Of a stretch of 6,165 bases of DNA, positions 1 through 5,763 are shown piece by piece (the first letter of the stretch is position 1; each line of letters starts with the position of its first letter). The notes under the pieces were generated by a model. That model saw nothing but the letters and a program-made list of their open reading frames with translations, was not told the origin of the DNA and did no database searches. A program made the position numbers and the translations under genes. Source of the DNA: Clostridia bacterium (GTDB lineage Bacteria; Bacillota_A; Clostridia; Christensenellales; Aristaeellaceae); assembly GCA_017481185.1 (NCBI GenBank), contig JAFUPO010000338.1, positions 1-6,165 on the forward strand. The letters run 5' to 3'.

Positions 1-308
<308 letters not shown>

Positions 309-312
<4 letters not shown>

Positions 313-545
313 AGCACATCCTCCATAGGGATCTCAGTCTGTTCGCCCGGGGTGCTCATGAGCTGGGTCAGGCGGCGCTTGGTTTGCTTTAGCTGGGCCT
401 CCAGGCTTTTCTCCAGAGCTGCGCCTTCTTCAAAGCACTTTAAGCTTTCTTCCAGTGATAGGCCGCCCGTTTCCATTTTTGTAACAATCTCCTCCAGCTT
501 TGCAAGCTGGCTTTCAAAAGTGGGCTCCTTTTTCTTAGGGGGCAT
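309..545 (-). CDS. xseB: Exodeoxyribonuclease VII small subunit
   Basis: This is the small subunit of exonuclease VII, the cytosolic nuclease that degrades single-stranded DNA from both ends into oligonucleotides; several copies bind the long helical region of XseA. The 78-residue product has the family's normal size and the usual helical-hairpin signature: FESQLAKLEEIVTKMETG (residues 10-27), then LSLEESLKCFEEG (29-41), then a charged helix. The N-terminus is basic (MPPKKKEP). It starts with ATG inside the end of xseA (11-nt overlap) and its TGA overlaps the GTG of ispA. An AAAGGA about 10-11 nt upstream of the ATG is the likely ribosome binding site; it lies in the last xseA codons, so translation of the two subunits is probably coupled. 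Nothing is odd in the protein. Confidence 0.96.
319..324 (-). promoter_or_regulatory. Ribosome binding site of ispA
   Basis: GGAGGA sits 6 nt before the GTG at 312-310, inside the last codons of xseB. It is one of the strongest Shine-Dalgarno sequences in the window and decides for the GTG start. It also suggests that translation of ispA has been selected for, even though the frame is now interrupted at codon 47. Confidence 0.8.
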
Positions 546-1764
546 TAGGATCGATCCTTTCAGCTTTCACATTCGAGACGGATACGCAGGCCTGTCCATC
601 ACGGAATGCCAGCGTCAACGCATCTCCCTGGGCGAGATTTTGAACCGAGGTAACCGCCCTTCCATCCCGCATTGCCAGCGCATAGCCGCGCGCCAGCACC
701 TGCTCAGGCCCCAAAGCCAGCCGCTTGGCCTTAGCTGCTTCCAGCCGCTTCTCGGCTTGTTCAAGCCCTCGCTGAGCAGCTGCCGCCATGCGCGTATGCA
801 GTAGAGCTAAGGCGTGGGTCTGCGCATCCAGCTTTGATTGAGGGGCTTGGCGCACCAATCTATTCTGGGCGAGGTGCAAACGGTTCTCAAGGCTCAGAAG
901 GGTTTGCTGCATGGCCTTCTCCATGTTAAGGATCAAACCGTCAATCTGTCCGCCCAGCTCGCGCACATCAGCAAAAACCAACTCAGCAGCCTGTGAGGGC
1001 GTTGCTGCCCGCACGTCAGCAGCAAAATCAGCAATGGTAAAATCTGTTTCATGGCCTACTGCCGATACCACTGGCACCGGGGATGCAGCAATTGCCCGGG
1101 CAACAATTTCTTCATTGAAAGGCCACAGATCCTCCAACGAGCCTCCGCCTCGGCCTACTATGAGAACTTGCACCTGCGGCTGCACGCTTAATCGAGCGAT
1201 GGCTGCCGCGATCTCCCCTGCTGCCTCTATGCCCTGCACCTTCACAGGCGCAAGCACAATCGGAACGCCGGGGTTTCGCCTGGCTGAAACTGTTAGAATG
1301 TCGTGGATTACAGCACCCGTGGCAGAGGTTATCACACCGACTTTTTGGGGCAGCAAGGGCAACGGACGCTTGCGCTGTTGGTCAAACAGTCCTTCGCGGC
1401 TCAACCTATCTTTCAGCTGCAAAAAGCGCAGATAGAGATCACCGATACCATCCACCTGCATCGCGGTAGCATAAAACTGATAGGCCCCATCCCGAACAAA
1501 TAAACCAACGCTACCGGTGAGAACCACCGCCATGCCATCCCGAGGTTGAAAGGTTACGCCGCTATTGTACTGGCGAAACATCACACAGTTCATGCGGCTG
1601 TCCTTGTCCTTCAGGGTAAAATACCAGTGGCCCGAGGGATACCTTTTCAAATTGCTGATTTCGCCCCGGAGCCGGATCGCACGGAGCATGGGATCGCTGG
1701 CTAAAAGCGTTTTAACGTATTCATTCAGTTCGCCTACTGTGAGCACAAAGCCTGACTCAACCAT
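535..1764 (-). CDS. xseA: Exodeoxyribonuclease VII large subunit
   Basis: This is the catalytic subunit of exonuclease VII, acting with XseB on single-stranded DNA in repair and recombination. The product is 409 residues, slightly shorter than the B. subtilis and E. coli proteins (about 450) but usual for Clostridia. An N-terminal OB-fold (about 6-100) contains [20 protein letters not shown] and is followed by the catalytic domain: [14 protein letters not shown] with D155, [14 protein letters not shown] at 204-217, and [11 protein letters not shown] with H238 and D241. D155, R205, H238 and D241 match positions reported as essential in the E. coli enzyme (from memory). Residues about 265-365 form the helical, Q/A/L-rich XseB-binding segment. 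I chose the ATG at 1764 because family homology starts there ([17 protein letters not shown]); the frame stays open to 1812, but that part reads through folD. The ATG overlaps the folD stop by 8 nt and lacks a clear Shine-Dalgarno, which fits translational coupling. It stops at a TAA inside xseB. Confidence 0.96.
   Translation of the reverse strand: MVESGFVLTVGELNEYVKTLLASDPMLRAIRLRGEISNLKRYPSGHWYFTLKDKDSRMNCVMFRQYNSGVTFQPRDGMAVVLTGSVGLFVRDGAYQFYATAMQVDGIGDLYLRFLQLKDRLSREGLFDQQRKRPLPLLPQKVGVITSATGAVIHDILTVSARRNPGVPIVLAPVKVQGIEAAGEIAAAIARLSVQPQVQVLIVGRGGGSLEDLWPFNEEIVARAIAASPVPVVSAVGHETDFTIADFAADVRAATPSQAAELVFADVRELGGQIDGLILNMEKAMQQTLLSLENRLHLAQNRLVRQAPQSKLDAQTHALALLHTRMAAAAQRGLEQAEKRLEAAKAKRLALGPEQVLARGYALAMRDGRAVTSVQNLAQGDALTLAFRDGQACVSVSNVKAERIDPNAP
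547..558 (-). promoter_or_regulatory. 12-nt palindrome covering the xseB ribosome binding site
   Basis: AGGATCGATCCT is a perfect palindrome inside the last codons of xseA, directly before the xseB ATG. As RNA, AGGA could pair with UCCU across a 4-nt loop and mask the Shine-Dalgarno; a ribosome finishing xseA would open it. The stem is only 4 bp, so the effect may be small or absent. Confidence 0.3.
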
Positions 1765-2617
1765 TGGCTTGCAAGGCGGCTGCCTGAACGGTATTATCCA
1801 GCAGCATCGCAATGGTCATGCGGCCAACGCCGCCAGGAACGGGCGTGATATGGCCCGCAACCTCGCTGACACCAGTAAAGTCTACGTCACCCACAACCTT
1901 GCCCTCTACACGGTTTATGCCCACATCGATAACGACAGCGCCTGGCTTAACCATATCCGCTGTAATGAAGTGGGCTTTACCCACTGCCGCAACCAAAATA
2001 TCTGCGCGCCGGGTATGCGCTGCCAAATCCTTCGTGCGGCTATGGCAAACGGTGACCGTCGCGTTTTCCTGCATAAGAAGCATTGCCATGGGCTTGCCAA
2101 CGATATTGCTGCGCCCCACCACCACTGCCTCCGCACCGCAGATACTGATGCCGGTAGATTTTATCATCTCCAGAGCGCCCTTAGGCGTACACGCAATGAC
2201 GCCTTCTTGGCCGTTGAAAAGCTTGCCGGTATTGAGGGTGTGGAATCCATCCACATCCTTTGCAGGAAGGATCAGCTCCAATGCGCGCGCCTCGTTCAAA
2301 TGCTTCGGCAAAGGCAGCTGCACAAGAATTCCATGAATTGAAGGATTGTCATTGAGCTGCCTAATGGCCTCCTCCAGCTCCTCCTGAGTCGTCTCCGCGG
2401 GCAATTTCAAAGTTAAGGAGCGAATCCCGGTTTCGTTACAGCCCTTTTCTTTATTTCTTACATAGATCTGACTGGCCGGGTCTTCGCCCACTAGAATAAC
2501 AGCAAGACCTGGCGTGATCCCTCTTGCCTTTAACGCTTCAACCTTTTCCTTTACACGCGCCTTTGCGGCAGCCGCAAGGATCTTTCCGTCGATCAGCTGT
2601 GCAGCCATATTGCTCAT
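1757..2617 (-). CDS. folD: Bifunctional methylenetetrahydrofolate dehydrogenase / methenyltetrahydrofolate cyclohydrolase
   Basis: FolD interconverts 5,10-methylene-, 5,10-methenyl- and 10-formyl-tetrahydrofolate using NADP, feeding purine and formyl-methionine synthesis in the cytosol. The 286 residues are the family's full length. Visible landmarks are Y52 and K56 of the YVRNK motif (catalytic Lys), Q100 in [10 protein letters not shown]123 in KDVDGF, the dinucleotide-binding loop GRSNIVGKP at 168-176, and the C-terminal [10 protein letters not shown] at 259-268. Two conserved positions differ from the common form: Arg-266 where GGVGPMT has Pro, and Ala-142 where PCTPKG has Pro. Neither removes a catalytic residue. 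The first ATG (2617) forms an ATGA overlap with the upstream gene's stop. A second ATG (2608, Met-4) lies 9 nt after GGAAAGG and would give the usual N-terminus MAAQLIDGK, so the true start may be 2608. Confidence 0.96.
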   Translation of the reverse strand: MSNMAAQLIDGKILAAAAKARVKEKVEALKARGITPGLAVILVGEDPASQIYVRNKEKGCNETGIRSLTLKLPAETTQEELEEAIRQLNDNPSIHGILVQLPLPKHLNEARALELILPAKDVDGFHTLNTGKLFNGQEGVIACTPKGALEMIKSTGISICGAEAVVVGRSNIVGKPMAMLLMQENATVTVCHSRTKDLAAHTRRADILVAAVGKAHFITADMVKPGAVVIDVGINRVEGKVVGDVDFTGVSEVAGHITPVPGGVGRMTIAMLLDNTVQAAALQANG

Positions 2618-3561
2618 CCTTTCCGCAGTTTATCCAGCGCCAATAGAGCAGCGCCCACCGCATTGTCGCCGGAATACTCAGGCTTTCCAAAGTAAATTTT
2701 CAGATGGCGATCAAGCTTGCCTGCCCGCTGAACAAGCACCTGGCGAAACAGCTGTGACGAAGCGACGCCCCCAGCTACCAGCGCCTGATCAAAGCCTGTT
2801 TTGCGCCGCCCAGCCACAATCATTCGCGCTACCGTGCGTGCCAGCAGATCATAAATCTCGCGTGCAGCGTCAGCACGAGAAATCTCACCATGATCCATAA
2901 GCCTGATCAATTGGGTTTCAGCCCCTGAAAAATGGCAGTGTAAATCTTTATCTGCCATGGAGGCAGGCAGCATTGCCTTGGCCTCGCCCTGGCGTGCCAG
3001 CTCTTCCAAATGAGGCCCAGCTGGAAAGGGCAGCCCCAGATGAACGCCTATGCGATCCACCAGCTGTCCAGCATGGAGATCCAGCGTGCCGCCAATCAGT
3101 TTCAAGCTTTCTCCGTCCATCGCCAGCATCTCAGTCGTTCCTCCTGAGAGATGAACGGCTATAAACGGCCCTGAGTTTAACCCAGAATCCACCTGCGCCG
3201 CGCGGACGTGGCCTCTTTGATGAGTGGACGCAAAGCAAGGGACGCCCAGTGCCGCAGCTAAGGTACGGGCATGAGCATCCCCCACAGAAAACACTGGCAT
3301 ATAAGAATCCTCCCCATCCCGGGGAGAGGCAGACACACCAATCGCTGCGATAGACTGATTGCCGATCGCCGCAAACATTTCTTCTGCCAGACCCGGCAAC
3401 TGCCGAATATGGTAAAAAACGCCTTCGCTTTGGCGAAGACCGCGCTGCCCCTGGGCCACAGGTAAAAGCTTGCGAAAGCTTCCCAGGATGCGGCCATCCT
3501 CGCTCACGCAGGCAACGGATGTGGTGTAGCAGCTGGTATCAAAGCCGATAACGCAAGCCAT
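2614..3561 (-). CDS. TsaD/Kae1-family protein (peptidase M22-like), divergent paralogue
   Basis: This 315-residue protein belongs to the TsaD/Kae1/Qri7 family, an ASKHA-fold group long labelled O-sialoglycoprotein endopeptidase. True TsaD makes the t6A base of ANN-decoding tRNAs with TsaB and TsaE. The fold is clear: the N-terminal phosphate loop ([11 protein letters not shown], 7-17), metal ligands H114 and H118 (HQRGH), LSGGTTEM at 138-145, an AGQLVDR segment at 164-170, [30 protein letters not shown] and D299 in YSGDN. Several TsaD hallmarks differ: SCDET becomes SCYTT (acidic pair lost), SGGHT becomes SGGTT, AGEAFDK becomes AGQLVDR, and the roughly 30-residue C-terminal extension of E. 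coli TsaD is absent. It is therefore probably a second family member, with the real tsaD elsewhere; substrate unknown. Similar genes are recalled near nusB in other Clostridia. The ATG shares one base with the nusB stop (TGATG), and its TGA overlaps folD, so it is part of the operon. Confidence 0.88.
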   Translation of the reverse strand: MACVIGFDTSCYTTSVACVSEDGRILGSFRKLLPVAQGQRGLRQSEGVFYHIRQLPGLAEEMFAAIGNQSIAAIGVSASPRDGEDSYMPVFSVGDAHARTLAAALGVPCFASTHQRGHVRAAQVDSGLNSGPFIAVHLSGGTTEMLAMDGESLKLIGGTLDLHAGQLVDRIGVHLGLPFPAGPHLEELARQGEAKAMLPASMADKDLHCHFSGAETQLIRLMDHGEISRADAAREIYDLLARTVARMIVAGRRKTGFDQALVAGGVASSQLFRQVLVQRAGKLDRHLKIYFGKPEYSGDNAVGAALLALDKLRKG

Positions 3562-3986
3562 CAGGCATCTTCCAGACTTCTGAGCACAGCGCCCAGAACA
3601 CCATTGATAAAGCGGCTGCTGGCAGGGTCAGAAAATTGATTCGCCAGCTCCACAGCTTCGCTGATAGCCACGTTTCCCGGCACATCCTTGCGGTACATCA
3701 ATTCGTAAACAGCCAGTCGCAGAATCGTCAGATCCACTCGGGCCATTCGCTCCAGGGACCAATCCTTGCTAAACTGACGAATTTTCTCATCAATCTGAGC
3801 AAGCTTATCCAATACCCCATTGAGCACATCGCTGATATAAACCTGATCATCCTTTGTGGGGGCCGCAGCGGCCTCGCTCGCCATATTCTCGTAGATCATT
3901 TCGAGGGTAGCGTCGCCGCCATCCCCGCCTAAAATATGCTCGTAAATCAGCTGCATCGCAGCGGCACGGGCCGTCGATCTTGCCAT
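3561..3986 (-). CDS. nusB: Transcription antitermination factor NusB
   Basis: NusB binds boxA RNA together with ribosomal protein S10 (NusE) and helps RNA polymerase read through ribosomal RNA operons. The 141-residue all-helical protein shows both conserved blocks: the N-terminal arginine-rich start RSTARAAAMQLIYE (3-16) and the C-terminal W76-S-L-x-R, VDLTILRLAVYEL (84-96), VAISEAVELANQF (106-118) and SSRFINGVLGAVL (123-135). Ser-109 replaces the usual Asn of AINEAV. I start at the ATG at 3986 because GGAG lies 9 nt upstream; an in-frame TTG at 3995 would add three residues but directly abuts that Shine-Dalgarno. A 30-nt gap separates it from the DUF2273 gene upstream, and its TGA overlaps the next gene's ATG by one base. 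Position before folD and xseA matches the Bacillota norm. Confidence 0.95.
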   Translation of the reverse strand: MARSTARAAAMQLIYEHILGGDGGDATLEMIYENMASEAAAAPTKDDQVYISDVLNGVLDKLAQIDEKIRQFSKDWSLERMARVDLTILRLAVYELMYRKDVPGNVAISEAVELANQFSDPASSRFINGVLGAVLRSLEDA

Positions 3987-3999
3987 GAGTTGCAACTCC
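3987..3999 (-). promoter_or_regulatory. nusB ribosome binding site inside a 12-nt palindrome
   Basis: GGAG (3999-3996) lies 9 nt before the nusB ATG and decides between that ATG and the in-frame TTG at 3995. It overlaps the perfect palindrome GAGTTGCAACTC (3987-3998), which in RNA could fold GAGU with ACUC over a UGCA loop and partly hide the site. The binding-site role is well supported; the regulatory fold is weak and speculative. Confidence 0.55.
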
Positions 4000-4016
4000 G
4001 TTCTGTCATAATGAGA

Positions 4017-4238
4017 TCAGTTGTCTTTGGAAGGTAAAATTTTGTTGATAACGTTTTTCCAAAACTGGGCTTTGTCCTTTACGCCGCCCAGATAAGCGCC
4101 CACAGCACCGAGCAGACAGATGAAAAAGGTTTTCCAGAAACCTAGAAACAACAGCAACACTGCCAAAACAACACCTGCTGCTGCGCCAAGAAATCCGCAT
4201 TGAGGGGTTCCGATCTCAAACTTTTCAAACAGTTTCAT
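4017..4238 (-). CDS. DUF2273 small integral membrane protein
   Basis: This is a 73-residue membrane protein of the DUF2273 family, commonly found beside AmaP and Asp23 genes in Bacillota. It has a short charged N-terminus, a first transmembrane segment at about 15-33 (GFLGAAAGVVLAVLLLFLG), the family's FWK motif at 34-36, a second segment at about 37-52 (TFFICLLGAVGAYLGG), and a basic C-terminus (KDKAQFWKNVINKILPSK) expected to face the cytoplasm. Its biochemical role is not known; by context it probably helps the Asp23-AmaP envelope complex. The ATG overlaps the end of amaP by 14 nt and is preceded by GAGGAG with 7-nt spacing, so the start is firm and translation is probably coupled to amaP. 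It stops with TGA 30 nt before nusB. Confidence 0.88.
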   Translation of the reverse strand: MKLFEKFEIGTPQCGFLGAAAGVVLAVLLLFLGFWKTFFICLLGAVGAYLGGVKDKAQFWKNVINKILPSKDN

Positions 4239-5040
4239 CAGCGTTCTCCTCCTCGCTCACAGATTCTGCTTCCATAGCAGCTGCATCCGCCGTGTTTTCT
4301 GTTTCAGGCGTCTCAGCAGGGGGTATCGGCACAAAGGTCTCCTCCTCCCGATGGCTGAACAGGCGCTGGTGCAAGGGGCGTTTTCCCGCTTGTTCATCAG
4401 GCTTCTTCTCAGAAACAGCCGCCTTAGCCTCTGGTTCATCTATCATGGGCAGCTTAGACGATTGCGGAACCTCTGGCTCTTTCTCCAGCTGTATCTCAAC
4501 ATCCGGCACGGCATAGGGCGAGTTTTTCGCTTCGGCGCTGGTTGTTTCAACCTGTACCTTGATCTCATGTACATCAACGCCGGAACACGCAGTAATATAC
4601 TGCTTAATCTGCTTTTGCAAAGAATTAACAGCCAGCGGAATACTAACGCCGTTGGCCAAACTGATGCGCAGTGCAACCACAACCCCATCTCGGCTGTTGG
4701 AGATGCTGGTGGATAGCACATGAATTTCTTCATGCTTGTCCACACATTTATGCACAAGGCTTTCCATCGCTTTGATAGAAATGCTTAACTCGCCGTTTTC
4801 AGTTGTTTGCAAAACGAAACCCTTGCGCCCCTTGCTGCGGCGAAAAAGCAAACTGCAATCAAAAATGCCCAGCAAAATCAGCGCCACCGCAACCAACAGC
4901 TTAATTAGCCCATAGCCCTCCAACGCGAGCCACGTCTGCGGGAGCCACTTAAGGCCCCACAACGCAATCAAGAGGCCCAGCACAATCAGACACAGCCCGC
5001 TAAGGGCTGCCAGAAAACGCTCACCGAAGCGAATCTTCAT
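4225..5040 (-). CDS. amaP: Alkaline shock response membrane anchor protein AmaP
   Basis: AmaP anchors Asp23-type proteins at the cytoplasmic membrane; in Staphylococcus aureus loss of AmaP releases Asp23 from the membrane. The 271-residue product has two transmembrane segments near the N-terminus (about 9-30 and 44-66, the latter ending in RRSKGRK) and then a cytoplasmic Asp23/DUF322-like domain (about 74-167) with NGELSISIKAMESLV and VALRISLANGVSIP. From about 168 to the end it carries a low-complexity tail of roughly 100 residues rich in Glu, Pro and Ala, which is long for the family and likely disordered. I chose the ATG at 5040 because AAAGGAG lies 8 nt upstream and homology begins with MKIRFGERFLAAL; an in-frame ATG at 5091 would start within the upstream hairpin. 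It follows the Asp23 gene after 72 nt and overlaps the DUF2273 gene by 14 nt. Confidence 0.88.
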   Translation of the reverse strand: MKIRFGERFLAALSGLCLIVLGLLIALWGLKWLPQTWLALEGYGLIKLLVAVALILLGIFDCSLLFRRSKGRKGFVLQTTENGELSISIKAMESLVHKCVDKHEEIHVLSTSISNSRDGVVVALRISLANGVSIPLAVNSLQKQIKQYITACSGVDVHEIKVQVETTSAEAKNSPYAVPDVEIQLEKEPEVPQSSKLPMIDEPEAKAAVSEKKPDEQAGKRPLHQRLFSHREEETFVPIPPAETPETENTADAAAMEAESVSEEENADETV

Positions 5041-5048
5041 GGCGTATG

Positions 5049-5055
5049 CTCCTTT
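5049..5055 (-). promoter_or_regulatory. Ribosome binding site of amaP
   Basis: AAAGGAG lies 8 nt before the ATG at 5040. It fixes the start there rather than at the upstream in-frame ATG at 5091, which lies in the loop-side part of the hairpin and has no binding site. Confidence 0.8.
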
Positions 5056-5075
5056 CACAAGCCAGCCAGAGATAA

Positions 5076-5106
5076 TCACCGGCAGGCGCAAAACGCCTGT
5101 CGGTGA
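5076..5106 (-). terminator. Intercistronic hairpin between the Asp23 gene and amaP (attenuator or stability element)
   Basis: On the minus-strand transcript TCACCG and CGGTGA, then CAGGCG and CGCCTG, pair around a TTTTG loop: 12 pairs in a 31-nt hairpin with one A/C mismatch after the sixth pair. It begins 6 nt after the TAA of the Asp23 gene. The following bases (TTATCTCT) are only moderately T-rich, so this is more likely a partial terminator or a 3'-end stabilising structure than a full stop, since amaP and the genes behind it have no other visible promoter. Confidence 0.6.
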
Positions 5107-5112
5107 CTTGTA

Positions 5113-5637
5113 TTACGCTTTAACATCCTCGTGAGTTTCACTGGTCGCCTTGGCGTCTTCCTCTTCGTCTGCCACAAGCTCGACCTTCATGGGCTTCATG
5201 GGTTTGAAGCCGGAATCGATGTTGGCCACCTGCTGGCCGGATTCCAGCGCCTTATTCTCCTGCTCAAAGCTGACGCCTTGAACATGAATATCCACCCGAA
5301 CCACGTGCAGACCGGTCATGGTCTCAATGGCCTTGCGCACATTCTCCTGGCAATCAGAGGCAGCCTTCTGGATGGGCGTGCCGTACTCAATAATCACGTA
5401 GAGATCCACAGAAGCTTCTTCCGTGCCGATCTCAACCTTAACACCCTTGGTAATATTGCGGTTGCGGCCCAGAATATCAGAGATGCCGCCGGCAGTGCAC
5501 ATCCCCGCAATGCCCTCGACCTCATTGGCAGCCACGCCGGCGATGATGGCGATGACCTCATTGGCATAGGTGATGGTACCAGTATTTTCAACCTCTGTAT
5601 TGATGTTCAAGGGAAGGTTGTCTTTCTTAGGAGCCAT
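5113..5637 (-). CDS. Asp23/Gls24 family envelope stress response protein
   Basis: This is a soluble 174-residue protein of the Asp23/Gls24 (DUF322) family, which includes S. aureus Asp23 and B. subtilis YqhY. Family members can be very abundant and line the inner membrane through AmaP; the molecular task is unclear, with links to envelope stress and, for YqhY, to acetyl-CoA carboxylase. The domain spans about 16-124 and opens with the signature GTITYANEVIAIIAGVAANE, then EGIAGM; it closes with VVRVDIHVQGVSF. A hydrophilic tail (125-174) carries a small KPMKPMK repeat and an acidic stretch (ADEEEDAK). There is no signal peptide or membrane segment, so membrane association would depend on AmaP. 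It is the first gene after the promoter at 5702-5730, with GAGAGG 10 nt before the ATG. The place before nusB matches B. subtilis yqhY. It ends in TAA, followed at once by a hairpin. Confidence 0.93.
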   Translation of the reverse strand: MAPKKDNLPLNINTEVENTGTITYANEVIAIIAGVAANEVEGIAGMCTAGGISDILGRNRNITKGVKVEIGTEEASVDLYVIIEYGTPIQKAASDCQENVRKAIETMTGLHVVRVDIHVQGVSFEQENKALESGQQVANIDSGFKPMKPMKVELVADEEEDAKATSETHEDVKA

Positions 5638-5647
5638 TTATAACCAT

Positions 5648-5653
5648 CCTCTC
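5648..5653 (-). promoter_or_regulatory. Ribosome binding site of the Asp23-family gene
   Basis: GAGAGG ends 10 nt before the ATG at 5637. The spacing is slightly long but there is no better candidate and no alternative start upstream in frame. Confidence 0.6.
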
Positions 5654-5677
5654 TTACGCTGAATGCGAAATCAGACG

Positions 5678-5692
5678 CACCTTACATAGGTG
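5678..5692 (-). other. Small hairpin at the 5' end of the operon leader
   Basis: CACCT and AGGTG pair around an ATGTA loop on the minus strand. Given the promoter, transcription would start near 5694-5696, so this 5-bp hairpin would sit within a few bases of the RNA 5' end, where short hairpins can slow decay. It is too weak to be a terminator. Confidence 0.35.
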
Positions 5693-5701
5693 TTCCAGAA
5701 T

Positions 5702-5730
5702 AGTATATCAGATTTTTGTCCAAATGACAA
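5702..5730 (-). promoter_or_regulatory. Sigma-A-type promoter with extended -10, upstream of the Asp23 operon
   Basis: The minus strand has TTGTCA (5730-5725), a 17-nt spacer, and TATACT (5707-5702), each one base off consensus, with a TGA directly before the -10 that gives the TGn extended element. It lies in the 126-nt gap after aspS, at the right distance (leader of about 57 nt) from the Asp23 ATG. No other comparable promoter is visible before the overlapping downstream genes, so it probably drives the whole run to ispA and beyond. Confidence 0.8.
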
Positions 5731-5763
5731 CACGCTGAAATACTTTCGTTGCGCAATGATTTC

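Noticed and set aside
911..1435. 174-codon plus-strand open frame opposite xseA
   Set aside because: Antisense to the conserved catalytic domain of xseA, so its codon pattern simply mirrors that gene.
1765..1812. Longer xseA start at 1812
   Set aside because: The extra 16 residues read through conserved folD codons and have no homology in the family; [13 protein letters not shown] matches the usual XseA N-terminus.
1565..2341. 258-codon open frame on the plus strand
   Set aside because: It lies opposite folD and the start of xseA; the product is Cys/His/Arg-rich without domains and has no ribosome binding site that I can see.
3987..3995. TTG start of nusB at 3995
   Set aside because: The only Shine-Dalgarno abuts this TTG with no spacing; the ATG nine bases later has proper spacing and the normal NusB N-terminus.
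5041..5091. Longer amaP start at 5091
   Set aside because: It would place the intercistronic hairpin in the coding region and lacks a binding site, while the ATG at 5040 has AAAGGAG at 8 nt.
5131..5643. 170-codon plus-strand open frame opposite the Asp23 gene
   Set aside because: Complete antisense overlap with a strongly conserved gene that has its own promoter and binding site.
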